Below, piece after piece: positions 47,129 through 54,557 of a DNA stretch of 54,557 bases. Source of the stretch: Erythrobacteraceae bacterium CCH12-C2 (GTDB lineage: Bacteria > Pseudomonadota > Alphaproteobacteria > Sphingomonadales > Sphingomonadaceae); the NCBI GenBank assembly GCA_001556995.1, contig LSKF01000078.1:1-54557 (forward strand), in the 5' to 3' direction. How positions within the stretch are numbered: the first letter of the stretch is position 1; each line of letters begins with the position of its first letter. The notes under the pieces are model-generated. The model ran no database searches and was not told the origin of the DNA. It saw nothing but the letters and a program-made list of their open reading frames with translations. Made by a program: the position numbers and the translations under genes.

Positions 47129-47161
47129 CCGGACCAACCACATCCAGGCGGGACAACAGAC

Positions 47162-48439
47162 ATGGTCGAGATTTTCACGGTCGGCGGCGGGGACTATCTG
47201 GTCAACGTCTTCCAGGCGGTCGCCGCCTGGACCGGCAACGGGGGCTACAAGAGCCTGCTCCAGGTGGTGATGGTAATGGGGCTTGGCCTGTCCGCCCTCA
47301 CCCTTGCGTTCAATCAGGACTGGCGCGCCTGGATCAACTGGTTCCTCGGCGCAACGCTCGTCTACTCCTGCCTCATGGTGCCGCGGCTCGACGTCCATGT
47401 GACCGATCGGCTCAACCCGAGCCTTGCCCCGGCCAATGTCAGCAACGTGCCGCTTGGCCTTGCCTTAATGGCGAGCTTTACCAGCCAGGTCGGCGACTAT
47501 CTGACGGGCTCGGCCGAAGTGGTGTTCGGCCTGCCTGGTGATCTCAACTATTCGAAAAACGGGATGATCTACGGCGCGCGGCTCTACGATGCGACCCGGT
47601 CCTTGCGGATTTCCGATCCGGAGTTTGCTGCCAATCTCGACGAGCATTTTCGGCAATGCGTGTTCTACGACGTGCTGCTCGGCCGCTACTCGATGAAGGA
47701 GATCGCGGAAACAGGCGACATCTGGGCGACGATCGCGCCGGGAAGCCAGGCGCGCGCGCAGCGCTTCCTGACCCGGGATGCCACTTCAGGCCAGGTGAGC
47801 TCGAACATCGTCACCTGCCGCGAGGCTTATGACACGCTCAATGCGCAGTGGGCCGGCCTCGTCGATGCGATGGGATCGGTGTTTGGCCGTCAGCTTTACC
47901 CCAACCAGACGGCCGCGCTCGCCAAGGCGAAGCTCTTTGCCGACCTGCCGGTGGCCTATCAGTACCTCACCGGCGTCTCGGCCAACGCGACCGAAATCTT
48001 CAAGCAGACGCTGACCATCAATGCGATGAGCCAGGCCATGCACTCGATGTCCGGCACCAGCGGCGCCGGAAATGTCGACGTCTACGCCCAGACCCGCGCC
48101 GACATTCAGACCGAGCGGACCTATGGCTCGATTGCGAGCAACGCCATGAAGTGGGTCCCACTCCTGAACGTCGTGCTGACCGTGCTGTTCTACGCCCTGT
48201 TCCCGGTGCTTTTCCCGCTCTTCCTTCTCCCCAAGACGGGACCTGTCGCACTCAAGGGCTATGTGACAGGCTTCTTCTATCTCGCGGCCTGGGGACCGCT
48301 GTTCGTGATCCTCCACATGATGCTGATGTACAAGGGTGCGGCCGACATAAGCGCGGTCACGGGCAGCAACGGCCTCAGCCTGGCGAGCTTTACCGGCATG
48401 GCCGACGTCAACAGCGATATCGGTCTTCTGGCAGGCTAA
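47162..48439 (+). CDS. traG: TraG N-terminal domain, truncated by the recombinase junction
   Basis: 425 residues of TraG: VEIFTVGGGDYLVNVFQAV, membrane segments around residues 35-75 and 330-390, and PVLFPLFLLPKTGPVALKGY. TraG is usually about 900-1000 residues; this one ends after MADVNSDIGLLAG at a stop created where the DNA passes into the truncated ritC gene. The N-terminal membrane part, which in F is enough for piliation, is present; the periplasmic part for mating-pair stabilisation is lost. Its last 32 bp overlap ritC on the other strand. Confidence 0.88.
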   Translation: MVEIFTVGGGDYLVNVFQAVAAWTGNGGYKSLLQVVMVMGLGLSALTLAFNQDWRAWINWFLGATLVYSCLMVPRLDVHVTDRLNPSLAPANVSNVPLGLALMASFTSQVGDYLTGSAEVVFGLPGDLNYSKNGMIYGARLYDATRSLRISDPEFAANLDEHFRQCVFYDVLLGRYSMKEIAETGDIWATIAPGSQARAQRFLTRDATSGQVSSNIVTCREAYDTLNAQWAGLVDAMGSVFGRQLYPNQTAALAKAKLFADLPVAYQYLTGVSANATEIFKQTLTINAMSQAMHSMSGTSGAGNVDVYAQTRADIQTERTYGSIASNAMKWVPLLNVVLTVLFYALFPVLFPLFLLPKTGPVALKGYVTGFFYLAAWGPLFVILHMMLMYKGAADISAVTGSNGLSLASFTGMADVNSDIGLLAG

Positions 48440-49196
48440 CCCGTTTGCCAAGGATCGACGGCTGCCTCGTTGCCGCGGTCTTGACGTGCTCGGCCAAACG
48501 GAACGCAAATCCGTCGCGGGTCATGGGCTGCCCGTTGGCATTGAGGAATATCTCGGCAGCTTGCGCGTCGGGCCGTATCGCAAGCCACGCGCGCAATACG
48601 AACTGGGTCTCTTTCCAGAGCGGAAGGACCCGTTCACGCCGACCCTTGCCCATGATGTGTACGGTGGACAGGGAGCGGTCCGGGAAATCGCGCAGCTGCA
48701 GCGTTACGAGTTCCGACACCCTCAGCCCGCCAGCATAGGCCAGATGCAGCATCGCGCGATCGCGGGTGCCAAGCCGCGTCCGGGGATCCGGGGCATCAAG
48801 CAAGGCCTTGATCTCGGTCCGGTCGAGATAGTCGATCAGCGCCTTGTCGGTCTTCTTGGTCGGGATCGATCTGACGCGGAGAGCCTGATCGAGGCAGGCC
48901 GGAATCCGGTACTCGATGTACCGGAAGAAGGACCGGATCGCAGCGAGCCTGCCATTGCGGGTCCGCACGCAACTGCCGCGCCCGGTCTCGACATGGTCGA
49001 GGAAGGCCATGATCATATCAGGGCCGAGATCCTCGATCTCAAGATCGGTCGGCCGACGCTTCAGCCGATCGGCAGCGAACCGGACGAGGAGGACGAAGCA
49101 GTTGGCATAGGTCTTCACCGTGTGCGGACTGACGGCACGTTCGCGTGGCAGATGCTCACGCAGGTATGCCGAGAGATGGGGGGCGAGCGCCGTCAT
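48408..49196 (-). CDS. ritC: RitC tyrosine recombinase, C-terminally truncated
   Basis: Third gene of a recombinase trio, 262 residues. The N-terminal SAM-like core-binding domain (VSPHTVKTYANCFVLLVRF) and the first catalytic arginine (YAGGLRVSELVTLQ) and lysine region (IMGKGRRERVLPL) are present. The sequence follows the family to ILGKRVS and then ends in foreign residues (LPEDRYRC) read from antisense traG, so the HxxR, His and nucleophilic Tyr are missing and it should be inactive. ATG at 49196 overlaps the ritB stop (ATGA). Confidence 0.82.
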   Translation of the reverse strand: MTALAPHLSAYLREHLPRERAVSPHTVKTYANCFVLLVRFAADRLKRRPTDLEIEDLGPDMIMAFLDHVETGRGSCVRTRNGRLAAIRSFFRYIEYRIPACLDQALRVRSIPTKKTDKALIDYLDRTEIKALLDAPDPRTRLGTRDRAMLHLAYAGGLRVSELVTLQLRDFPDRSLSTVHIMGKGRRERVLPLWKETQFVLRAWLAIRPDAQAAEIFLNANGQPMTRDGFAFRLAEHVKTAATRQPSILGKRVSLPEDRYRC

Positions 49197-50107
49197 GCCG
49201 CTTCTCCCCGGTAAAGCTGCTCGCTGGCGGCAGCGATGTCGCGCAGCAGCACCGGAGTGGCCTCGAGATACCAGTACGTGTTGGCGACCGACACGTGCCC
49301 CAGATAGACGCTGAGACCGGCCATGTGGTGAGCGATGGCCTCCCTGTCGGGCGGACATGACTCAAGTGAGCGGACAGCGAAGGTGTGCCGCAGATCGTGG
49401 AGTCGCATGCCCGCAGTACCGGTTGGTCCACGATATCCGAGCAGCCGGGCCAATCTGACGAACACGACGTGGGCGCGCACCTTGTGCGGTGCCCGTCCCC
49501 GGATAGTGACGAACAGGTCGTTGCCCCTGGCCGCGTGCTTCTCGCGGAGGGCGAGATAGGCTTCGAGTGCTTGGCGCGTCGATGGCTGCAAGGCAATCAG
49601 CCGCTGCTTGCCGAACTTGCCGTTGCGGACGATCAGACCATCCTCGACCAGATCGCTGCATTGTAGCGCAAGGGCCTCGGAAATCCGGAGACCTGTCGCC
49701 GCCAGCAGACCGAACAGGTAATGGTACGTGTATGGGCTGATCGTGCCTTGGGGTGGAACGTCCAATGCAGCAGTCATGATCGCCCGCACTTGGTCTGGAT
49801 CAATGATGATCGGCGTTGGGCGTGGCCGCTTGCCCCGACCGAAGACGCCGGCAGGCGGAACTTCGTGGCTTGAATCTTCGGCGTGAGCGAAAAGGCTGAA
49901 GTTACGTGCGGTGTCGAACCTGCGGCGGGCCACATATTGTGAGCTAGACGAGTGGCACCAGTCGTAGATGCGCTGGACCTGAGTGTGCCGATCGCCGAAA
50001 CCCTCGGCGTATGCAGCGTACTGGCGGAGCATCCGGTCCTGTTCGGAATACTTGCGACCCAGGCTGCGATGCAGGGTGACGTATCTGGAAATGTGCATGT
50101 TCAGCAT
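49193..50107 (-). CDS. ritB: RitB tyrosine recombinase
   Basis: A 304-residue tyrosine recombinase, second of the trio. Catalytic residues are visible: Arg in AATGLRISEALAL, Lys in RNGKFGKQRLIALQ, HxxR in RLHDLRHTFAVRSL, His in YLGHVSVANTYWYLE, whose Tyr is the likely nucleophile. The start at 50107 has AGGAGACCTGCC upstream and overlaps the ritA stop by 7 bp. Tandem overlapping recombinases of about 515, 304 and 320 residues are the defining layout of RIT (recombinase in trio) elements. Confidence 0.87.
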   Translation of the reverse strand: MLNMHISRYVTLHRSLGRKYSEQDRMLRQYAAYAEGFGDRHTQVQRIYDWCHSSSSQYVARRRFDTARNFSLFAHAEDSSHEVPPAGVFGRGKRPRPTPIIIDPDQVRAIMTAALDVPPQGTISPYTYHYLFGLLAATGLRISEALALQCSDLVEDGLIVRNGKFGKQRLIALQPSTRQALEAYLALREKHAARGNDLFVTIRGRAPHKVRAHVVFVRLARLLGYRGPTGTAGMRLHDLRHTFAVRSLESCPPDREAIAHHMAGLSVYLGHVSVANTYWYLEATPVLLRDIAAASEQLYRGEAA

Positions 50108-51648
50108 GGCAGGTCTCCTGGCCAGGGCTGCGCGATCTTCATGAGCATCGGCAGATCGACCTTGGCGTAGATGGCAGTGGTCTCGGGCGAGCTGTGACGC
50201 AGGATGGTCCCAACGGACTCCAGGCCTGCGCCCGCGCGCAGCAAGTTGGTGGCAAGCGAATGCCGGAATATGTGCGACCCGGTCGGCACCCCTTCGATCC
50301 CACCGCGATCGTGCGTGCGTGCGACGATGCCTGCGATCTCCGCGGACGAGCTGAATGGCCGGAACGGAGCTTGCACGCGCAGGAACAGATGGTCGTCGAC
50401 GGCCTTCGGGCGGGCTGCCGCAAGATATGCCAGAATCGCGTCGCCGACATCCTGCGGCAGCGGCAGCCGGTCCGGCCTTCGGGTCTTGCCCTTGACCCGG
50501 ATGTACCCGCCCCGCCAATCGATATCGTCAAGCCGCATGTCCCGGACATCGCCCGCTCGCAGTCCGAGCCTGGCGAGCAGGAGAATGATGGCCTTGTCGC
50601 GGACTTCCACCGGCCGAACTGTCGGACAGGCTGCAATGATCTTCTCGATCGTGGCCGGGTCGACGTGACGGGGTAACGCCGAAAGGCGGTAGCGTTGCAC
50701 TGATGGTATCGCGTGCAACAATGCCGGTCGGCACTCGCCTTGCACGATCAGGAACCGAATGTAGCTCCTCATTATCGTGACGAGCAGCGATGCCGACCCC
50801 GGCGTCTCCTTGCTTCGTCGTTGGAACGCGCGCCTGAGAGCGGCTGCATCCCATTGTGAAGGCTCGCCGAGCATGGGCATGAGCCGCGTGATATCGGTCC
50901 GGTAACGCCGGATCGTCTCGTCGGTCGCGCCGCGATGTTGCTTGAGCCATGTAAGATATGCCGCCATGTGCGGGTTATCGTCCACCACCGGTTCGACCGG
51001 TGGGATGACGCCCCGACCCCGCAGAAACTCGACGAAGTGCCGAGCGCAGCGCCGCCGGCGCTTGGTGCCCGTGGCGACCAGCTTGCCCCGCTTGCGCCAG
51101 ACCGGGCAACGGCAATCGTGCGCGGCGTACTGGTCGATGATCGTGTCGTCGATATCGGCCCATCGCCGTCGCGCAATGCGAAGCCAGGCCACGACATGCT
51201 CGGCCTCGGATCGATAGGACTGCGCCGGTCCCTGCGCGAGTTGCAGGTAATCGACCGCATCGGAATAGTCGGCGAGGTGCCGTGGCAGATCGCCGATCCC
51301 ATCGTCGACTTCGACGTAGCCTTGATCTTCCAGGAAGCGGACGAAGCGTCTGACCCGCGCTGCAATGTCCGTCTTATATACTGGCTGCTGCGCCGAATAC
51401 CGGTGGCACCGGCACCGGTGCTTCTCGAACCGCCGAACAACCCGATCGTCGATCGTGCGGACCGCGATCCCATGGAGTTCCAGCCAATGCAGGAAATGGC
51501 GGGCAGCAGCGCCAAACAGAACCGCACAGGCTGACCTCTCGTCGAGCGACAAAGAGGAGAGGAATGCGGTGAGTAGGGTGCCGTGACTGGGCGGGTCTTC
51601 GACCCGGAGCGGGGCCGCTCGAAACGGCAATGATGATCGTGTTCGCAT
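50101..51648 (-). CDS. ritA: RitA tyrosine recombinase
   Basis: A 515-residue tyrosine recombinase, first and largest of the trio. The C-terminal catalytic domain has Arg in LLARLGLRAGDVRDM, Lys in VKGKTRRPDRLPL, HxxR in SHIFRHSLATNLL, and the His/Tyr pair in LRHSSPETTAIYAKVD: a complete set. The N-terminal extension contains two Cys-containing CRCxx segments (HRCRCHRYSAQQ, HDCRCPVWRKRG), typical of RitA. The start at 51648 lies just inside a set of inverted repeats and the terminal palindrome of the element. Confidence 0.88.
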   Translation of the reverse strand: MRTRSSLPFRAAPLRVEDPPSHGTLLTAFLSSLSLDERSACAVLFGAAARHFLHWLELHGIAVRTIDDRVVRRFEKHRCRCHRYSAQQPVYKTDIAARVRRFVRFLEDQGYVEVDDGIGDLPRHLADYSDAVDYLQLAQGPAQSYRSEAEHVVAWLRIARRRWADIDDTIIDQYAAHDCRCPVWRKRGKLVATGTKRRRRCARHFVEFLRGRGVIPPVEPVVDDNPHMAAYLTWLKQHRGATDETIRRYRTDITRLMPMLGEPSQWDAAALRRAFQRRSKETPGSASLLVTIMRSYIRFLIVQGECRPALLHAIPSVQRYRLSALPRHVDPATIEKIIAACPTVRPVEVRDKAIILLLARLGLRAGDVRDMRLDDIDWRGGYIRVKGKTRRPDRLPLPQDVGDAILAYLAAARPKAVDDHLFLRVQAPFRPFSSSAEIAGIVARTHDRGGIEGVPTGSHIFRHSLATNLLRAGAGLESVGTILRHSSPETTAIYAKVDLPMLMKIAQPWPGDLPC

Positions 51649-51653
51649 GTAGC

Positions 51654-51681
51654 TTCCTTCGACTTGTTGAGGTCGAAGGAA
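51654..51681. repeat. Inverted repeat upstream of ritA
   Basis: TTCCTTCGAC (51654-51663) and GTCGAAGGAA (51672-51681) are a perfect 10-bp inverted repeat with an 8-bp spacer, beginning 6 bp before the ritA start. A further CGAAGGAA copy occurs around 51714-51721 in direct orientation to the right arm. The repeated unit between the palindrome and ritA looks like recombinase binding sites or an autoregulatory operator. A spaced dyad of this size fits core binding by a tyrosine recombinase. Confidence 0.6.
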
Positions 51682-51773
51682 CTGTAATTATCTGGAGTGA
51701 AATCATGGAAAACCGAAGGAAACCTGCGCCTCCCGCCGCCACGCTCGACATAAACTGCGACTGCAAAGAATAT

Positions 51774-51799
51774 ATGTAATGTTGAGCTCAACATTACAT
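51774..51799. repeat. 26-bp perfect palindrome at the RIT element end
   Basis: A perfect palindrome with half-site ATGTAATGTTGAG and no spacer. It forms the outer boundary of the RIT element and supplies the final ATG and TAA codons (minus strand) of the interrupted methylase-helicase gene. Terminal palindromes have been described for RIT elements; whether this is exactly the mobile end needs the second copy, which is lost here. Confidence 0.65.
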
Positions 51800-54265
51800 G
51801 GCTTCCCGCGGGGAGAGGTCGATCTCGAGAGCTTCGCGTTCCTCGTCAGACAGGTCGGCAAGTCGCCGGTCGAGCATGGCCTCTGCCGTCGAGACGAGTT
51901 GCACGACAACGGCATGCCCATCGGCGATCGCCGTATCGATCGCGGGTAGCAAGCTGGGGAGCTTCATCGACAGAAGCAGCTGCGCGAGGAAGCGCTGCTT
52001 GGTTCCCTCGAAGATCGACAGCGCTGCGGACTTGGCACCGGAGTTGAGCGTGCCCCCGGTCTCGCTGTCGACGATCCGCGTGGCTTCCAGCGCGTCGCGC
52101 AGGTTGGCGTGGATGATTGCCCAGGCCTCAGCATAAGCGTCATAGACTGCGATCTGATCCTCGGTCAGGCAATGCTCGAGGATTTCATATTCGACACCGG
52201 CGAATGAAAGGGCCCGGGCTGTGTAGAGTCCGAGCGACTTGAGGTCCCGCGCGACCAGCTCCATCGCGGCAATGCCGCCGTCCCGAATGTCGGCCACGAA
52301 GGCCTCACGATTGGCGAAGGCGGTCTCCGGCCCCCAGAGACCGAGGCGCGTGGCATAGGCCAAGTTGTTGACGTCGGAAGCGCCGGTTGCCGAGGCGTAG
52401 AGCACGCGTGCGCGGGGCAGGAGGTTCTGCAGGCGTACGCCGGAGATACCCTGCTCTGAGCCCTTGACCTTACCGCGCGATCCTTCGCCGCCAGCGGCAT
52501 TGGCCATGGCGTGCGCCTCGTCGAACACGATGACGCCGTCGAAGTCGTCGCCCGCCCAGGCAAGGATCTGGTCGAGGCGAGTCGCATCGTTTCGGCCCGA
52601 ACGCAGGGTCGGGTAGGTCACGAAGAGGATGCCCTCGCGCATGGCGATGGAGGTGCCAAGTTTCCAGGAAGCCAGAGGCTGAATGTCGATCGGTAGGCCG
52701 CCAAGCGCAGCCCAGTCGCGCCGGGCATCTTCAAGCAGCGCCTCGTTCTTCGAGATCCAGATATGGCGGCGTTCCCCGCGCACCCAGCGATCGAGGATGA
52801 CGCTGGCAACCTGACGGCCCTTGCCGGCACCCGTTCCGTCCCCGAGGAAATAGCCCTGGCGGTACGTCTGGCCTTCCGCAGATGCCTTGAGTGAACAGCC
52901 CTTGTCCTCGGGCTCGAACCGGCCGGAAAGATCGCGGGCGTGAGCGCTGGCGGCGTAGATCAGGGTCTCTGCCTGGGCAACAGACAGCAGCCCCTTGGCA
53001 ACCAGGCCGTCGGGAAGCTGCGGCACCGCTTCGGGCTTGGGTGCGGCAATCGACCCCATGGCGGCGGACTCAACGAGCGGCGTTGGATGCTCGGCCGCGC
53101 GATCGATAACTATCCTGCTCGGGCGATAGGGCAGATAGTGGCCGACCTGAGGGGCAAGCGGCGCAGGGGCTTCGAGCGACTGGTAGGTAAGCGACCCGAT
53201 GGCGGAGGCTGAAGGAGTGATCCTCGCTGGTGTAGGCAGCGGCCTGCGCGGCACCGTCACCAGGCGAAACGGCGCACGAAGCGGGAGGCGCGATTGCTCG
53301 GGAACAGCCTCCAGGCTGGCGCGAGCCGGCAAAGCATCGACAAGATCAGCCAGCTGGCGAAAGTCGTTCGTGCGGATTGCGACGGGCTCGTTGGCGCTTT
53401 CCGCCTTGTCGAGAACCAGCAGTCGCGTGGTGATCCCGGTGCCATGCTTGACGAACGCACGTTCGACCGCGGCATTGAGCCGCAACGACACTGGCCCTTT
53501 TGTCTTGGCCAGAAACCGCGCGCAGTCGAACCATTCAGGCATGATCGCGACGAGCCTTCCGCCGGGAGCAAGTCGGCTCCAAGCCGATCGTAGATGCCTC
53601 GCCCCGGTGCGGCCATCGTGGCCCCGCCCGATGCCGTGAGAATAGGGCGGGTTCATGAGCACGGCGCTTGGGACGATGGCCGGATCGAGCAATTCGTCGA
53701 TCAGCTCGGCATCATATCCGGTCACACGGGAAGCGGGGAACACAGCAGTCAGGCAGTCGCGGCGCAGCGGTGAAATCTCGTTGAGGGCAAGGCGCGAGCC
53801 GGTCTTGGCAGCCCAGACCGCGAGCATGCCCGTTCCGGCCGAGGGTTCCAGCACAAGCTCGCCAGTGGCCAGCGCGCAAGCCCGGGCAGCAAGCCAGGCA
53901 AGCCGCGGCGGCGTCGCAAACTGCTGCCATTCGATCTGCTCGTCGCTGCGATTGGTCTGGGTCGGAACTTGGGCATCGAGACCGCAGAAGAACTGTTCCG
54001 CCTCGTCGATCGTGCTTGTGGGCTGGACTTGATCTGATGCTTGCAGGTGTTGAACCTGCGCCAGCTCGAGCGCAGCGTGAGCATCACGGACTGACCATGC
54101 CCCGAGTGCATCGGTTGCGCCGAAGTGGTCCGTCATGATGCGGTTGATGTCGCTGCGCGAAAGCGCGCTGCCTGCTGCCAATTGCAACGCCATTGCTTTG
54201 GCTGCCGCCACGACAAGCGGCGGAGATGGTGGATCGAATGCGAAGGCGAAGGAAGAGTTGGACAT
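51794..54265 (-). CDS. Methylase / strawberry-notch-type helicase, truncated by the RIT element
   Basis: An 823-residue N-terminal part of a large methylase-helicase. An adenine-methyltransferase-like domain comes first (LVLEPSAGTGMLAVWAAKTG, VLMNPPYSHGIG with NPPY), then a strawberry-notch AAA/SF2 helicase domain with Walker A LGDGTGAGKGRQVASVI and DEAH box VIVFDEAHAMANA. Family members have about 1400 residues; the second helicase half is missing and the stop codon lies in the RIT palindrome. ATG at 54265 with AGGAGG upstream. Large methylase-helicases of this layout occur on conjugative plasmids and phages; a DarB-like anti-restriction role is possible. Confidence 0.83.
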   Translation of the reverse strand: MSNSSFAFAFDPPSPPLVVAAAKAMALQLAAGSALSRSDINRIMTDHFGATDALGAWSVRDAHAALELAQVQHLQASDQVQPTSTIDEAEQFFCGLDAQVPTQTNRSDEQIEWQQFATPPRLAWLAARACALATGELVLEPSAGTGMLAVWAAKTGSRLALNEISPLRRDCLTAVFPASRVTGYDAELIDELLDPAIVPSAVLMNPPYSHGIGRGHDGRTGARHLRSAWSRLAPGGRLVAIMPEWFDCARFLAKTKGPVSLRLNAAVERAFVKHGTGITTRLLVLDKAESANEPVAIRTNDFRQLADLVDALPARASLEAVPEQSRLPLRAPFRLVTVPRRPLPTPARITPSASAIGSLTYQSLEAPAPLAPQVGHYLPYRPSRIVIDRAAEHPTPLVESAAMGSIAAPKPEAVPQLPDGLVAKGLLSVAQAETLIYAASAHARDLSGRFEPEDKGCSLKASAEGQTYRQGYFLGDGTGAGKGRQVASVILDRWVRGERRHIWISKNEALLEDARRDWAALGGLPIDIQPLASWKLGTSIAMREGILFVTYPTLRSGRNDATRLDQILAWAGDDFDGVIVFDEAHAMANAAGGEGSRGKVKGSEQGISGVRLQNLLPRARVLYASATGASDVNNLAYATRLGLWGPETAFANREAFVADIRDGGIAAMELVARDLKSLGLYTARALSFAGVEYEILEHCLTEDQIAVYDAYAEAWAIIHANLRDALEATRIVDSETGGTLNSGAKSAALSIFEGTKQRFLAQLLLSMKLPSLLPAIDTAIADGHAVVVQLVSTAEAMLDRRLADLSDEEREALEIDLSPREAM

Positions 54266-54340
54266 GGGAAACCTCCTGACGAGGTCCTGCGTCTCGCAGG
54301 CCTCAATCAACCGAAGGCCCCCTCCCCTCTGGCATGCTGA

Positions 54341-54557
54341 TCAGGTTTCACAAGCGAGCCTTGCCTTGAGTTCGTCATTCCAGTCGAAACCGGCGGACGC
54401 TGGCGCTCGCGACTGGATCACCCGGCATGACGCAGAATATGCCTTTAGGGCGCGCTGATTTGCGAGCTCGCCCCCTCGATCATTGTCGATGAACAAATGA
54501 AGCTCGCGCACACTCTCTGGAATCGCGACGAGGCCGAACCGCTCGTTACCGAGCGTT
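54341..54557 (-). CDS. TOPRIM-domain protein, C-terminal end (runs off the window edge)
   Basis: The last 72 codons of a minus-strand gene ending at 54341. The segment ELHLFIDNDRGGELANQRAL carries the TOPRIM DxD-like motif (IDND) seen in the C-terminal TOPRIM domain of plasmid-borne primase-like proteins. It sits 75 bp upstream of the methylase-helicase on the same strand, a pairing common in sphingomonad plasmids and integrative elements. The primase zinc finger or other N-terminal parts are outside the window. Confidence 0.7.
   Translation of the reverse strand, partial: TLGNERFGLVAIPESVRELHLFIDNDRGGELANQRALKAYSASCRVIQSRAPASAGFDWNDELKARLACET

Larger units (their letters stand above)
48434..51799 (-). 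mobile_element. RIT (recombinase-in-trio) element, one end deleted
   Basis: Three overlapping tyrosine recombinase genes (ritA-ritB-ritC) on the minus strand make up an RIT element. The ritA side retains its terminus: inverted repeats at 51654-51681 and a 26-bp perfect palindrome at 51774-51799, which interrupts a methylase-helicase gene. The ritC side is cut off inside the gene and joined to traG at about 48434-48440, so the other terminus is absent. RIT elements are known from Cupriavidus and many plasmids; transposition has not been well characterised. Confidence 0.78.

Noticed and set aside
45659..47398. Long minus-strand open frame opposite traH and the traG start
   Set aside because: Overlaps coupled tra genes completely; composition is that of an antisense shadow.
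51654..51799. CRISPR or rho-independent terminator reading of the repeats before ritA
   Set aside because: There are only three short units, no regular spacers and no T-run; position and symmetry fit recombinase sites better.

Overview
The window is high-GC alphaproteobacterial DNA, most likely from a sphingomonad (Sphingomonadales: Erythrobacter, Novosphingobium or Sphingomonas type). This rests on the base composition, densely coupled operons, a large TonB-dependent receptor beside aromatic catabolic genes, and an F-type transfer region of the kind known from sphingomonad megaplasmids. It looks like a mosaic accessory region, either a catabolic plasmid or an integrative element. No rRNA, tRNA or CRISPR was seen.

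Layout. (1) 1-20386 is an aromatic catabolism island: 4-hydroxyphenylpyruvate dioxygenase (partial), SDR, TonB receptor, NmrA-like reductase, Ohr, NTF2-like protein, MIP18-like protein, amidohydrolase, then a tightly coupled operon of Rieske dioxygenase alpha/beta, thiolase, acyl-CoA ligase and alpha/beta hydrolase, followed by a LysR regulator, a flavin reductase/nitrilase pair, gentisate dioxygenase, an FAH-family hydrolase, a hotdog thioesterase, a salicylyl-CoA 5-hydroxylase-like fusion and a DsbA-like protein. The last block can be read as aryl-CoA ligase -> salicylyl-CoA 5-hydroxylase -> thioesterase -> gentisate -> ring cleavage -> hydrolysis. (2) 20387-21700 is a scar: a decayed IS3-family transposase, a possible small membrane ORF, and a 29-bp relic matching traG of this same window. 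(3) 21701-31193 is a metal-resistance island: a His-rich exported protein, czcCBA, a NreB-like MFS exporter with a His-rich tail, and a chrA plus superoxide dismutase pair that recalls chrA-chrC. (4) 31322-48439 is the transfer region: AlpA-like and XRE-like regulators divergent from an F-type type IV secretion operon (traA L E K B, DsbC-like, traV C, small membrane protein, trbI, S26 peptidase, traW, traU remnant, trbC, traN, traF, traH, traG). (5) 48408-51799 is a three-gene tyrosine recombinase (RIT) element. (6) 51794-54557 holds a truncated methylase/strawberry-notch helicase and a partial TOPRIM protein.

Most notable observations. Two boxes matching the alphaproteobacterial LexA consensus (GTTC-N7-GTTC) lie in the 350-bp control region between the XRE-like regulator and traA, suggesting SOS control of transfer. 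The transfer operon is broken: an apparent deletion joins the end of traW to the last quarter of traU and leaves one long ORF running into trbC. A second junction truncates both traG and ritC. The opposite end of the RIT element is a 26-bp perfect palindrome that supplies the stop codon of the methylase-helicase gene. In the salicylyl-CoA hydroxylase fusion, the tyrosine expected in the Old-Yellow-Enzyme domain is phenylalanine.

All functional calls come from reading the sequence and from remembered family features; no database search was run.
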